This document shows, piece after piece, positions 8,443 to 14,712 of a DNA stretch of 23,401 bases; the stretch's first letter is position 1, and each line of letters opens with the position of its first letter. Origin of the DNA: a virus; IMG/VR virus record IMGVR_UViG_3300044949_000144, positions 1-23,401 of that record. One strand, written 5' to 3'. The notes beneath the pieces were generated by a model that worked only from the letters and a program-made list of their open reading frames with translations, was not told where the DNA came from and made no database searches. Position numbers and translations under genes: made by a program.

Positions 8443-8633
8443 CGACGGTGCAAGAGCTAGAGACGACCGTGACGAGCCACATTGATGTTTGCGCGGTGCG
8501 TTACGAGGCCATCCATGCGCGACTGAAGCGCCTTGAGCAGCTTATGCTGAAAGTAGGCGGCGCGATTATCCTCATCCTCCTTGGCGCACTCGGTAGCATG
8601 GGAATGTTGCTCTTGCAGGCGTTGCAGCGATGA
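8439..8633 (+). CDS. XhlA-like small membrane protein, lysis cassette
   Basis: This 64-residue protein has a soluble, helical, amphipathic N-terminus (residues 1-38; IHARLKRLEQLMLKV) and one strong transmembrane helix at 39-59 (VGGAIILILLGALGSMGML), ending in a short ALQR tail. This is the layout of XhlA/hemolysin-type holin accessory proteins. It is coupled by ATGA to the gene before, and by an overlapping stop/start to the GTA-type holin after it, and the endolysin follows, so it acts in lysis timing at the inner membrane. Which of this and the next gene is the main holin is not decidable from sequence. Confidence 0.75.
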   Translation: MTTVQELETTVTSHIDVCAVRYEAIHARLKRLEQLMLKVGGAIILILLGALGSMGMLLLQALQR

Positions 8634-9097
8634 TGGAAACGCTGCTCGGCGGCGTGTTTGGCGGGCTGCTGCGATTAGCACCCGAGGCACTCAAGTTTTT
8701 TGACCAAAAAAACGAGCGCAAACACGAACTGGCAATGCTAGAAGCCGAGATGCGTTTTGCTCAAGTGAAGGGCGAAATCGCCATGCGCCAAACCGAGGCG
8801 CAGATGACGATGGCCGAGGTAGACGCTATTGGCGAGGCGTTTAAAGAGCAATCCCAAACCGCCCGCGCTGCCGGTAAGGTGGTGGCGGCTATATCGGCTC
8901 TCGTTAGACCGTTTGTGACGTACCTTTTTGTGTTGGCCTACGCTGCCGTCAAAGTGGCTGCGTTCCTAATTGCCCTTGAGCAAAACGGCAATTGGAAGGC
9001 TGTGCTTACGTCCATGTGGGGCGTGGATGATATGGCCGTGCTGAATATGATCCTGTCGTTCTGGTTTGTCGGCAGAGTCTATGAGCGCACTAGATGA
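8630..9097 (+). CDS. Holin, GTA holin 3TM-like
   Basis: This 155-residue protein has a hydrophobic N-terminal segment (LLGGVFGGLLRLAPEALKFF, 5-24), a charged helix/coiled coil (25-80; ERKHELAMLEAEMRF), a long hydrophobic region 86-117 with LVRPFVTYLFVLAYAAVKVA, and a last one at 134-148 ending in LSFWFVGRVYERTR. The LVRPFVTY and SFWFVGR phrases match the holin family named for gene transfer agent release (3 TMs). ATG 8630 and 8633 are both possible starts. The endolysin start lies inside its last codons, so holin and endolysin are translated together. It would permeabilise the inner membrane late in infection. Confidence 0.82.
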   Translation: MMETLLGGVFGGLLRLAPEALKFFDQKNERKHELAMLEAEMRFAQVKGEIAMRQTEAQMTMAEVDAIGEAFKEQSQTARAAGKVVAAISALVRPFVTYLFVLAYAAVKVAAFLIALEQNGNWKAVLTSMWGVDDMAVLNMILSFWFVGRVYERTR

Positions 9098-9536
9098 GGC
9101 TATCGGCATCGCCGCTGACCTTTGCAGGCACTTTGAAGGATTCCGTAGCAAGCCGTATATCTGCCCTGCAGGCTATCCCACGATAGGCTACGGCACGGTC
9201 TACAAGCCTGACGGCACCAAGGTCACAATGGACGATGCGCCGATCAGCAAGGCGCAAGCAAACGAGTGGCTGTTATCGGAACTACGAACCAACTACGCCG
9301 CTGGCGTGTTACGCGCCTCACCGCGCCTCATTGCACACCCAAAGATATTGGGTGCTATGATAGATTTCTCATATAATCTTGGGGTTGCGCGGTATCGCGC
9401 ATCTACTTTGCGAAGAAAAGTAGATAAACAAGATTGGGAGGCGGCAAAAGAACAGTTGATGCGATGGACGCGGGGCGGGGGGAAAGTACTGCCCGGTCTA
9501 GTTAGGCGCAGACAAGCGGAGGCGAGCTTGTTATGA
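9081..9536 (+). CDS. Endolysin, GH24 lysozyme family (E-C-T triad)
   Basis: This 151-residue muramidase cleaves the peptidoglycan glycan backbone. HFEGF gives the catalytic Glu19; PAGYPTIGYGT gives Thr34, and the residue in the T4 lysozyme Asp20 position is Cys28 (E19+9, T34 at +15, identical spacing to E11/D20/T26 in T4). This E-8-C-5-T form is common in phage GH24 enzymes. Further family marks are MIDFSYNLG (93-101) and the RWTRGGGKVLPGLVRRRQAE end. No signal-anchor is visible (MSALDEAIGIAADLC is not hydrophobic enough), so export probably needs the holin. I chose ATG 9081, inside the holin gene; an in-frame TTG at 9066 is possible. The length is usual for the family. No Rz/Rz1 spanin pair is seen. 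Confidence 0.92.
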   Translation: MSALDEAIGIAADLCRHFEGFRSKPYICPAGYPTIGYGTVYKPDGTKVTMDDAPISKAQANEWLLSELRTNYAAGVLRASPRLIAHPKILGAMIDFSYNLGVARYRASTLRRKVDKQDWEAAKEQLMRWTRGGGKVLPGLVRRRQAEASLL

Positions 9537-9766
9537 AGAAAATTCCAGTCGTGCAAATGAACGAGGGGTCATGGTATCGGGTTAAGGGCTATACCTATAC
9601 CGAATGTTGCGACTGTGCGCTAACGCACAAAGAAGAATACAGACTTGTAGACGGACACTTGGAATGGAGAGCCGAGTTAGCCCCTGAAGTTACCGCTAGA
9701 CGCCGAAAGGAACTCGGCATAACGGTTAAGAGGAAGGCTAAACGTGACGTTAAGAAAGGCGACTGA
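9533..9766 (+). CDS. Small conserved phage protein with CCxC motif
   Basis: This 77-residue protein overlaps the endolysin stop by 4 nt (ATGA). A central YTECCDCALTHKEEYRLVDG (about 22-41) is a pattern I recall in small phage proteins of unknown function; the C-terminal half is very basic (ARRRKELGITVKRKAKRDVKKG), suggesting nucleic-acid contact. The three cysteines are too few for a standard zinc finger unless it dimerises. The metallophosphoesterase gene starts 23 nt before its end. Confidence 0.75.
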   Translation: MKKIPVVQMNEGSWYRVKGYTYTECCDCALTHKEEYRLVDGHLEWRAELAPEVTARRRKELGITVKRKAKRDVKKGD

Positions 9767-10811
9767 CGAACAGATACTGCAAGCCTTACAAGAATCAAAA
9801 GGCGTTAGGGCGGCAGCAGCACAAAAACTTGGGATCAACATTAGAACCTTGCTGAACCGCATACACGATATGCACGGCAAGGGCTTAAACGTCCCCGGCT
9901 CCACTTACCAGCACAACACAGCGGTTGTGCGTGATGAATTTGAGTTTACCCCGCTGCCTAACGACGACGTTCCGATTGAGGAACTGATTGAGCAGCGCAA
10001 GCGCAAGTTCTTGCACAAGCGCGAACACGAAGAAGCCTCCAAACTCATCCCCATACGCATCAAGATTGCAGGCCCAATCGGCCTACTACATTTTGGCGAT
10101 CCGCACGTTGACGACGACGGTTGTGACATTGAGGCGATAGAGCGCCACACAGCCCTTGTAAACGCCACGGAGGGGCTTTTTGCCTGCAACGTGGGCGACA
10201 CCACTAACAACTGGGTTGGCCGTCTAGCAAGGCTATATGGCGATCAGGCGACATCTGCCGCACAGGCGTGGCGGTTAGCCGAGTGGTTCGTTAACCGCTG
10301 CCGGTGGCTCTACATGATCGGGGGTAACCATGACCTATGGTCAGGCTCTGGCGACCCTCTGCGGTGGATAGCGAAGCATCAGAATTCACTTTACAAGTCA
10401 TCCGAGGCTCGCATTGCGCTGCGGTTCCCTAACGGCGCAGAGGTTAGGGTCAACGCCCGCCACGATCATACCGGCTCGTCCATCTGGAACCCCGCCCACG
10501 GCCCCATGAAGGCCGCCCTGATGGGTACACGCGATCACCTTTATGTGGCAGGCCATAAGCACGAAAGTGCCTATAGCGTCCTAAAAGATGCAATATCTGG
10601 CATAACGATGCACACAATGAAGGTGGCGTCGTACAAGATTTATGACCGCTATGCAAAAGAGCGTGGCTTTCGTGACAACTGTTTGTCGCCGTGTGCGCTG
10701 ACCACGATCAACCCTGACTTGCCGAACGATCACCCTGACTTGATCAAGGTGTGGTGGGAACCCGAAGAAGGCGCGGAATACTTAACATGGCTACGCAGCC
10801 GAGTTGGATAG
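9744..10811 (+). CDS. Calcineurin-like metallophosphoesterase with N-terminal HTH
   Basis: This 355-residue protein has a GTG start at 9744 after AGGAAGG. Residues 8-45 form a Fis-like helix-turn-helix (VRAAAAQKLGINIRTLLNRI). A linker with charged helices (75-100) leads to the phosphoesterase domain: GDPHVD (D119, H121), GD (151-152), GNHD (194-197), RHDH (239-242) and AGHKHE (269-274), the full set of two-metal ligands. It should hydrolyse phosphodiesters or phosphomonoesters; the fused HTH points to DNA as the target, perhaps a repair or recombination nuclease in the SbcD/Mre11 superfamily sense. The substrate cannot be told. It is the first gene after lysis and overlaps its neighbours on both sides. 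Confidence 0.88.
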   Translation: MTLRKATDEQILQALQESKGVRAAAAQKLGINIRTLLNRIHDMHGKGLNVPGSTYQHNTAVVRDEFEFTPLPNDDVPIEELIEQRKRKFLHKREHEEASKLIPIRIKIAGPIGLLHFGDPHVDDDGCDIEAIERHTALVNATEGLFACNVGDTTNNWVGRLARLYGDQATSAAQAWRLAEWFVNRCRWLYMIGGNHDLWSGSGDPLRWIAKHQNSLYKSSEARIALRFPNGAEVRVNARHDHTGSSIWNPAHGPMKAALMGTRDHLYVAGHKHESAYSVLKDAISGITMHTMKVASYKIYDRYAKERGFRDNCLSPCALTTINPDLPNDHPDLIKVWWEPEEGAEYLTWLRSRVG

Positions 10812-11044
10812 TTCCTGCTGGGTGTCAGGATTGTGTGTTTTTTTGTCCTGCTAACGGGCTAGGGTATTACTGCTCGCACGAACACCAATACCTCGGCGGC
10901 GTGTGCATTTGCATGGGCAAATACTACCTACGCGCTGCACCGTTCCGTTGGCCGCCGAGAGTGGCTGACGGGGCTGGGGTTGAACCAGCATTGCCAGAGT
11001 CAAAGTCTGGTGATTTGCCAATTAATCTACCCGTCAACGGTTAA
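10787..11044 (+). CDS. Cys-rich small ORF running antisense through the tRNA
   Basis: This 85-codon ORF starts inside the end of the phosphoesterase gene. Residues 13-45 carry CQDCVFFC, YYCSHEH and GVCICMGKYYL, a pattern that could bind one or two zinc ions and looks like real protein. From about residue 59 (VADGAGVEPALPESKSG) the frame is simply the antisense of tRNA-Gln, a typical translated-tRNA string. Either the gene truly ends with tRNA-derived residues, or the tRNA was inserted over the end of an older gene. The Shine-Dalgarno is weak. A real product is uncertain. Confidence 0.4.
   Translation: MATQPSWIVPAGCQDCVFFCPANGLGYYCSHEHQYLGGVCICMGKYYLRAAPFRWPPRVADGAGVEPALPESKSGDLPINLPVNG
10962..11036 (-). 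tRNA. tRNA-Gln (anticodon UUG)
   Basis: This is a full cloverleaf on the minus strand: acceptor TGACGGG pairs perfectly with CCCGTCA; D-arm GATT/AATC with GG in the loop; anticodon stem CCAGA/TCTGG with loop CTTTGAC (anticodon TTG at the centre); variable loop CAAT; T-arm GCTGG/CCAGC with loop TTCAACC; discriminator G and an encoded CCA end. It lies at the 3' end of the leftward early operon and its first three bases are the TGA stop of the preceding 67-residue gene. It decodes CAA, which is the preferred Gln codon in the Gln-rich virion gene at 1-555. Confidence 0.96.
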
Positions 11045-11237
11045 TCAGAAAATCAATCTCATTCCGCAGCGTCTTGATTTCCAATTCTAGCAGCGTGGCT
11101 TCATCGTGTAGCCCCATGCGCCGCATCGCTACAAACGCATTAGCAAGCCTGTCGCCCTGCTTCTGACCGTACCCCCAAGGGATACGCTCCATCTCCTCCT
11201 TCCACGCTCCCGGCGGGCTGATGTCGTCGTTTACCAT
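11034..11237 (-). CDS. Small hypothetical early-operon protein (67 aa)
   Basis: This 67-residue protein has ATG at 11237 preceded by GGAGGGCGAG. The N-terminal part is Pro/Trp-containing (SPPGAWKEEMERIPWGYG), and the C-terminal part is a helix with coiled-coil character (DEATLLELEIKTLRNEIDFLI). It overlaps the end of a 37-residue ORF upstream. Its stop TGA is also the first three bases of the tRNA-Gln gene, so mRNA and tRNA come from one transcript and RNase P cleavage would remove the stop from the mRNA. Function is unknown. Confidence 0.72.
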   Translation of the reverse strand: MVNDDISPPGAWKEEMERIPWGYGQKQGDRLANAFVAMRRMGLHDEATLLELEIKTLRNEIDFLINR

Positions 11238-11344
11238 ATATCTCGCCCTCCACGCGCACAGCGCCAGTTAGGGGCTGGCACAGAACGCCATTCGCGGTCA
11301 CGGTTAGCCTTGAGCTTGCGGAACAGGTCAATGATCCATCTCAC
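11231..11344 (-). CDS. Very small basic ORF (37 aa)
   Basis: This GTG-started ORF fills the gap between two leftward genes: GTGA overlap with the stop of the 183-residue gene upstream, and a 7-nt overlap with the start of the 67-residue gene downstream. The product reads RWIIDLFRKLKANRDREWRS followed by VPAPNWRCARGGRDIW, basic and Trp/Arg-rich. Overlaps at both ends in an operon where every other junction overlaps support it; there is no recognisable domain. Confidence 0.5.
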   Translation of the reverse strand: MRWIIDLFRKLKANRDREWRSVPAPNWRCARGGRDIW

Positions 11345-11892
11345 GGGAGTGCCTCCACGCTGTAGTTGGTACTAGGTGACTTCCAGCCTTTCGGTAAATC
11401 GCCATTGATCCATGAGGGGTCTACCCAACGCAATTTATTGTTGGGCATAGCAACCCATTGGCCGCTATCTAACGCGATGATGTGGTGATCCTTGGATTGG
11501 TCAGGTATTTCCGACCAACCGCCATTGGCCCAGAACACGCTAAACAGGTACACGCCTGACCGCAGCACCTTGTCGCGGCAATACGCCTCTACTCGGTGGT
11601 TACGCAGGAACTGCATCTCACGCACCTCGCAGAATCGGCTAAAACTGTCCCACCACACGCAGACGTTGAGCGGCAACGGGTCGCAGGGCTTGGAGCAGAT
11701 CGCGTGTATAGGCATCCTTGCCCACATTGCACCACATTCCAGCATCACGCTGAACATAGGCGCTCGCATCGGCTCGGCTCTAAAGCCTAGGACGGTACAG
11801 AGCGTGAAGCCTCCTTGGCCTTCCTGATGGTCGTACAAAAACTCATTGCGAACGTAGGCCGTGGTGTACGGCGTATCTACCATGAAGCTCAT
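11341..11892 (-). CDS. Conserved hypothetical phage protein (183 aa)
   Basis: This 183-residue protein has its ATG at 11892 overlapping the stop of the YbcO-like gene (ATGA). It is rich in aromatic residues, Cys and Trp: TAYVRNEFLYDHQEGQGGFT near the N-terminus, PMFSVMLECGAMWARMPIHA (45-64), VCVWWDSFSRFCEV, then VYLFSVFWANGGWSEIPDQ and KDHHIIALDSGQWVAMPNNK. The mixed beta/alpha look suggests a compact cytosolic domain; no catalytic motif is recognised. I believe related proteins occur in other phages in the same setting, but no function is known. Its place in the recombination operon suggests early expression. Confidence 0.78.
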   Translation of the reverse strand: MSFMVDTPYTTAYVRNEFLYDHQEGQGGFTLCTVLGFRAEPMRAPMFSVMLECGAMWARMPIHAICSKPCDPLPLNVCVWWDSFSRFCEVREMQFLRNHRVEAYCRDKVLRSGVYLFSVFWANGGWSEIPDQSKDHHIIALDSGQWVAMPNNKLRWVDPSWINGDLPKGWKSPSTNYSVEALP

Positions 11893-12173
11893 ATCAGCCC
11901 TTCTTTGCGTAGTTGTGCGATGGTTCGCACCATGCCCTCAAGGTGAGCAAGGCGCACATAGTCGCGGTCAAGATCTGTGCGGAATCGGCGGTCTACGGCG
12001 TCGTGGCAGGCACTACACGCCCACGCACCGAGCAGATCATCAGCTTTGATGCCCATGCCGCTGACCCCTGATAAGCGTATATGCGCCAATACGGTCGTTG
12101 CGCTGTTGTGGTTGCAGATACCGGGCAAGCGCACCATGCAGCCCCTATCTCTCGCCTGATCACGCAGGTTCAT
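11889..12173 (-). CDS. YbcO-like (DUF1364) putative nuclease
   Basis: This 94-residue protein resembles E. coli prophage YbcO. I chose ATG 12173 (GGAG 8 nt upstream) because family members start close to the MNLRDQARDRGC segment; a GTG at 12209 would add 12 residues. Key features are GC12MVRLPGIC20, VLAHIRLSG (29-37; H31) and ACSACHDAVDRR (52-63; C53, C56, H57), consistent with a zinc-supported treble-clef/HNH-like nuclease core. The family is found in lambdoid recombination regions and is thought to process recombination intermediates. It follows the NinB-like gene with a 14-nt overlap. Confidence 0.85.
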   Translation of the reverse strand: MNLRDQARDRGCMVRLPGICNHNSATTVLAHIRLSGVSGMGIKADDLLGAWACSACHDAVDRRFRTDLDRDYVRLAHLEGMVRTIAQLRKEGLI

Positions 12174-12570
12174 ACACCGGCTCCGGTATCCGTATTCCCA
12201 TGTATTCACAGCGAATCTCTAAAAACATTAGATATTCGCTAAATTCTTGTTTGGTCAGTTTGCTAGAGCGTTTGATCGGGCGCATACGCTTGCGGCCAAA
12301 GCCTTCTAGCGTCTCCCAACCAAAGCACTCACCAAGGAAGTATTCGTGTATGTCGTCTCGCGTCCAGCCTGCTAATGCTTCGCCACCGCCCTCAAGGATC
12401 GCGGGATAACACACGCCCCACAGGAAGCGGTTCTGCTGATCGGTGCGCGGTTTCTTCCACTCCAGCACCTCTATGCACCACGCACGGTCAGGCGACAAGC
12501 CCTGCACCATGCGCGTAGCCGCTACGGCTAACTGCTCGGGTGTGGTTCCTTTAGGAAATATGCGCTTCAC
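12160..12570 (-). CDS. NinB-like recombination protein
   Basis: This 136-residue protein has a GTG start at 12570 set by GAGGAG 7 nt upstream, within the end of the glycosyltransferase gene (20-nt overlap). It resembles lambda NinB (Orf), a recombination mediator that binds SSB and single-stranded DNA: AWCIEVLEWKKPRTDQQNRFLW has the strand-loop-helix with (S/T)DQ.NR.LW, and PIKRSSKLTKQEFSEYLMFL matches the C-terminal helical half. The phrase GWTRDDIHEYFLGE (68-81) and FGRKRMRP are strongly conserved-looking. Its neighbours Erf, an SSB-like protein and a YbcO-like protein fit this role. The similarity is by motif only. Confidence 0.72.
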   Translation of the reverse strand: MKRIFPKGTTPEQLAVAATRMVQGLSPDRAWCIEVLEWKKPRTDQQNRFLWGVCYPAILEGGGEALAGWTRDDIHEYFLGECFGWETLEGFGRKRMRPIKRSSKLTKQEFSEYLMFLEIRCEYMGIRIPEPVYEPA

Positions 12571-13219
12571 GCATCCACTCCTCGCCGTACTCAACGTCCA
12601 TGTAGTCCTTAAACCACGGGCCGCCACGGGTGAAGTGGACGGCAATGGGGTTCGGGCATTGGTCGCGGGTATACCACCCTTCAAGGTAATTCCATGTGAT
12701 CGGCAACTCCCCGATTACGTCATCGGTGAGCCAATTAAAGCGGTGTAAGTACATCCCCGTCTCGCGGTTCACCACCTCGGGCGTAAGAGCCTTGACTTGA
12801 GGATGCCCACAGTTGATAAACATGAAAGATGACCAGTTCTTTCGTGGATAGAGATGCTGCGCTTTGTTGTCCATCTTGACGGTTTCAGTAGGCCGGTAGT
12901 CGTGCTTTACAAGAAAGCAGGCTTTTGCCCCGTCGGCGTAGTCCAGCAGTCCCGCAATGTCCCCCCGGAAAAGAAAATCGCAGTCCACAAATACCGCCCA
13001 ACCGTCGTAACCGGCGAGGTATGGGGTCAGAAAGCGGGTAAACGAAAACTCGGTAGACGACAGCGGATCAGTCTCTCGCCAATAAAGGCCACGCTCCCGA
13101 AGTTCTGACTGCACGATGGGCTGAATGTCCACCTCAACGCTAGAGTGCTTGAGGATGCTCTTACGGCACACCTGATACGCGATGTCCTCGCGGCTGTCCC
13201 ATCCGATAAATACCTTCAT
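12551..13219 (-). CDS. GT8-like glycosyltransferase
   Basis: This 222-residue protein has a GT-A fold pattern: MKVFIGWDSREDIAYQV at the N-terminus, STEFSFTRFLTPYL (55-68), the metal/nucleotide-sugar DxD motif in FVDCDFLF (D79, D81), NWSSFMFINCGH (128-139; the acceptor-side SF.FIN.G pattern), and a late HFTRGGPW (195-202) like the HxxGxxKPW of GT8 enzymes. It should transfer a sugar from a nucleotide-sugar donor. It is embedded in the leftward recombination operon with overlaps on both sides (4 nt with the PD-(D/E)XK gene, 20 nt with the NinB-like gene), so it is made early. Possible targets are modified DNA bases, host surface glycans or a protein; sequence cannot decide. Confidence 0.85.
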   Translation of the reverse strand: MKVFIGWDSREDIAYQVCRKSILKHSSVEVDIQPIVQSELRERGLYWRETDPLSSTEFSFTRFLTPYLAGYDGWAVFVDCDFLFRGDIAGLLDYADGAKACFLVKHDYRPTETVKMDNKAQHLYPRKNWSSFMFINCGHPQVKALTPEVVNRETGMYLHRFNWLTDDVIGELPITWNYLEGWYTRDQCPNPIAVHFTRGGPWFKDYMDVEYGEEWMREAHIS

Positions 13220-13692
13220 AGCCGTTCCTCAAAGTCTATGTATCGCCAGCCGAGATACTCGGGCTTAACGGCGTATACGTCGTAATCGTAGCCACGCTCC
13301 TTATCGGTGATGCGCCGCACCACCCAATCGGGGAACGTCGTCGCAACATCTACCAGCGCCGCTACGGTCATGCTGGCGTTAACGATGTAGTAGTAATCGG
13401 GCCGAGGATCGGCAGCATCAAACGATTTCTTGGCGCAGATAGCGGCAGTCTCAAACGGCCACGCCTGATACCCGAAATCGTGCTTGATGTGCTTTACCTC
13501 TATCCGCTTGCCCGAGGCGTATATGTCGCCCTTGTCGGCGTACTCTGCCCGGTCGGCAAAGTCCTTGGCGATCCGACGTTTGGGCAGCGTCACCGTATGC
13601 CCGATGTTCAGGAGGTAAGTCGCCACGACAATCTCTGCCGGGCGACTCGCCCTGAACCTCGCCTCAAAGTCAGAATGGGGTGTCAAGGTCAT
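13216..13692 (-). CDS. PD-(D/E)XK-type nuclease
   Basis: This 158-residue protein shows the restriction-enzyme fold signature: E20 in an N-terminal helix (SRPAEIVVATYLLNIGH), then GDIYASGKRIEVKHI with D56 and E65-V-K67 as catalytic residues. WPFETAAICAKKSFD and PDYYYIVNAS continue the core, and the C-terminus ends in YDVYAVKPEYLGWRYIDFE. The neighbours (SSB-like, Erf, NinB-like) suggest a role in recombination, such as an end-processing or branched-DNA nuclease, though an attack on host DNA is also possible. The start overlaps the SSB-like gene by 23 nt. Confidence 0.7.
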   Translation of the reverse strand: MTLTPHSDFEARFRASRPAEIVVATYLLNIGHTVTLPKRRIAKDFADRAEYADKGDIYASGKRIEVKHIKHDFGYQAWPFETAAICAKKSFDAADPRPDYYYIVNASMTVAALVDVATTFPDWVVRRITDKERGYDYDVYAVKPEYLGWRYIDFEERL

Positions 13693-13954
13693 CCCAGTTC
13701 TTCTCGGTTATCTCGGGCTTCTTTGTGGCTTGGTGCTGCGGCTCGCCTTGCCGCGACAATTTGCCTTCGCCCTTCGGTTCAATCTTAATGCTCATGTACT
13801 TGTCGCCCGTCTTTTGCGAGGACTTAATCCAAGCTGACAGGTTGTAATCTACGTTGTTGATCACCGCTGACCCACGGTAGTCGGGGCGCTTCTCGTTGCC
13901 GTCCTTGTTGTTCTTGAACAGGACGCCTTTCATGTTCGGGTCGTAATCAGGCAC
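13670..13954 (-). CDS. Small SSB-like protein with acidic C-terminal tip
   Basis: This 94-residue protein has N-terminal residues 8-60 in a small beta-rich domain (MKGVLFKNNKDGN, YRGSAVINNVDYNLSAWIK, KYMSIKIEP), compatible with a minimal OB-type or DUF736-like fold. A disordered linker (about 61-85) follows and the chain ends in NWDDLDTPF, much like the acidic Asp-Asp-x-x-Pro-Phe tip by which bacterial SSB recruits partner proteins. It lies between Erf and a nuclease, with 8-nt and 23-nt overlaps. I infer a phage single-stranded-DNA-binding role; homology to classical SSB is not evident in the fold region. Confidence 0.65.
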   Translation of the reverse strand: MPDYDPNMKGVLFKNNKDGNEKRPDYRGSAVINNVDYNLSAWIKSSQKTGDKYMSIKIEPKGEGKLSRQGEPQHQATKKPEITEKNWDDLDTPF

Positions 13955-14594
13955 GGTTCTGCTCCTTTGCTATTTGAATGTACTTCTTGATGGCTGACCG
14001 TTCCTTGGCTGTCATAGCGTCGGCTACGGCAATGTAAAGTTCATGGTCGCTGTTGATTTGGTCATGGACGCCCAACACCGCTAGCGCGATGTCCTTCTCC
14101 TCGGCGTCTAGGTCAAACGCTGCGCGGAACTGCTTAACAAACGAGTCACGCTTAACGGGGTCAACCTCCTTGCCCATATCGCCTCTAGGATCGTTCGTAA
14201 AGCCTTTACGGCCTTGGGCTGCCTCTGCGTCATCATCCACCTGTGCAAGCCCCACAATGGCCGCTAATGCGTAACGGCGGGCATAGGTGATGCCAGAGCC
14301 TTGCCCCTGCGGGCTGGCGTCTTTGGTCAGCACCGGCATCTGCCCTGCGATCCACTCGCCCGAGGCGTGAGCCAGCGTCGTGACTAGCATCAAACCTTGC
14401 TCAGTCATCTGCGTGGTCTGGATCACCGACAAGCCGTTAGCGGCTAACTGCTTACGACAAGCGTCCCAACACGACGCAAGGTCGGCGTATTTGCTTTTAA
14501 AGAACGGGTTGCTGCTGTCTTTCAGCGCACCCGTAATGTCGGCTTGCGCCTTGGACAACGCGGCGGCCAATGCGCCTATGGTTTCACTCTGCAT
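13947..14594 (-). CDS. erf: ERF-family single-strand annealing recombinase
   Basis: This 215-residue protein has the ERF hallmarks: NPFFKSKYADLASCWDACR (29-47), then SVIQTTQMTEQGLMLVTTLAH, GEWIAGQMPVL, and the signature GSGITYARRYALAAIVGL (99-116) followed by QVDDDAEAA. It anneals complementary single strands in recombination and in circularisation of phage DNA. The C-terminal 80 residues are helical and more variable. It is followed by the SSB-like protein, the usual partner for annealing. ATG 14594 lies 11 nt inside the preceding 42-residue gene, with GGAGAGAG upstream. Confidence 0.93.
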   Translation of the reverse strand: MQSETIGALAAALSKAQADITGALKDSSNPFFKSKYADLASCWDACRKQLAANGLSVIQTTQMTEQGLMLVTTLAHASGEWIAGQMPVLTKDASPQGQGSGITYARRYALAAIVGLAQVDDDAEAAQGRKGFTNDPRGDMGKEVDPVKRDSFVKQFRAAFDLDAEEKDIALAVLGVHDQINSDHELYIAVADAMTAKERSAIKKYIQIAKEQNRA

Positions 14595-14712
14595 CTTCTC
14601 TCTCCTTTAGTTCTGCCAAAGCCTTATTGCAGGCTTCTATGCGTTCTTGTTCTTCCAGTTCTTGCATCAATTGATCTTGGTGATGCCACCAAGTCATATC
14701 GTCATCGTGCAT
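14584..14712 (-). CDS. Small acidic coiled-coil protein (42 aa)
   Basis: This 42-residue ORF has ATG 14712 with AGAGGAG 10 nt upstream. After MHDDDMTWWHHQDQ it is one long Glu/Leu-rich helix (QELEEQERIEACNKALAELK). It overlaps the erf start by 11 nt and the upstream membrane-protein gene by 11 nt, fitting the overlapping pattern of the operon. It has no known family; coupling to erf may be its main visible role. Confidence 0.6.
   Translation of the reverse strand: MHDDDMTWWHHQDQLMQELEEQERIEACNKALAELKEREDAE

Noticed and set aside
12571-12684. N-terminal extension of the NinB-like protein
   Set aside because: It is fully inside the glycosyltransferase gene and not protein-like; GTG 12570 has GAGGAG upstream.
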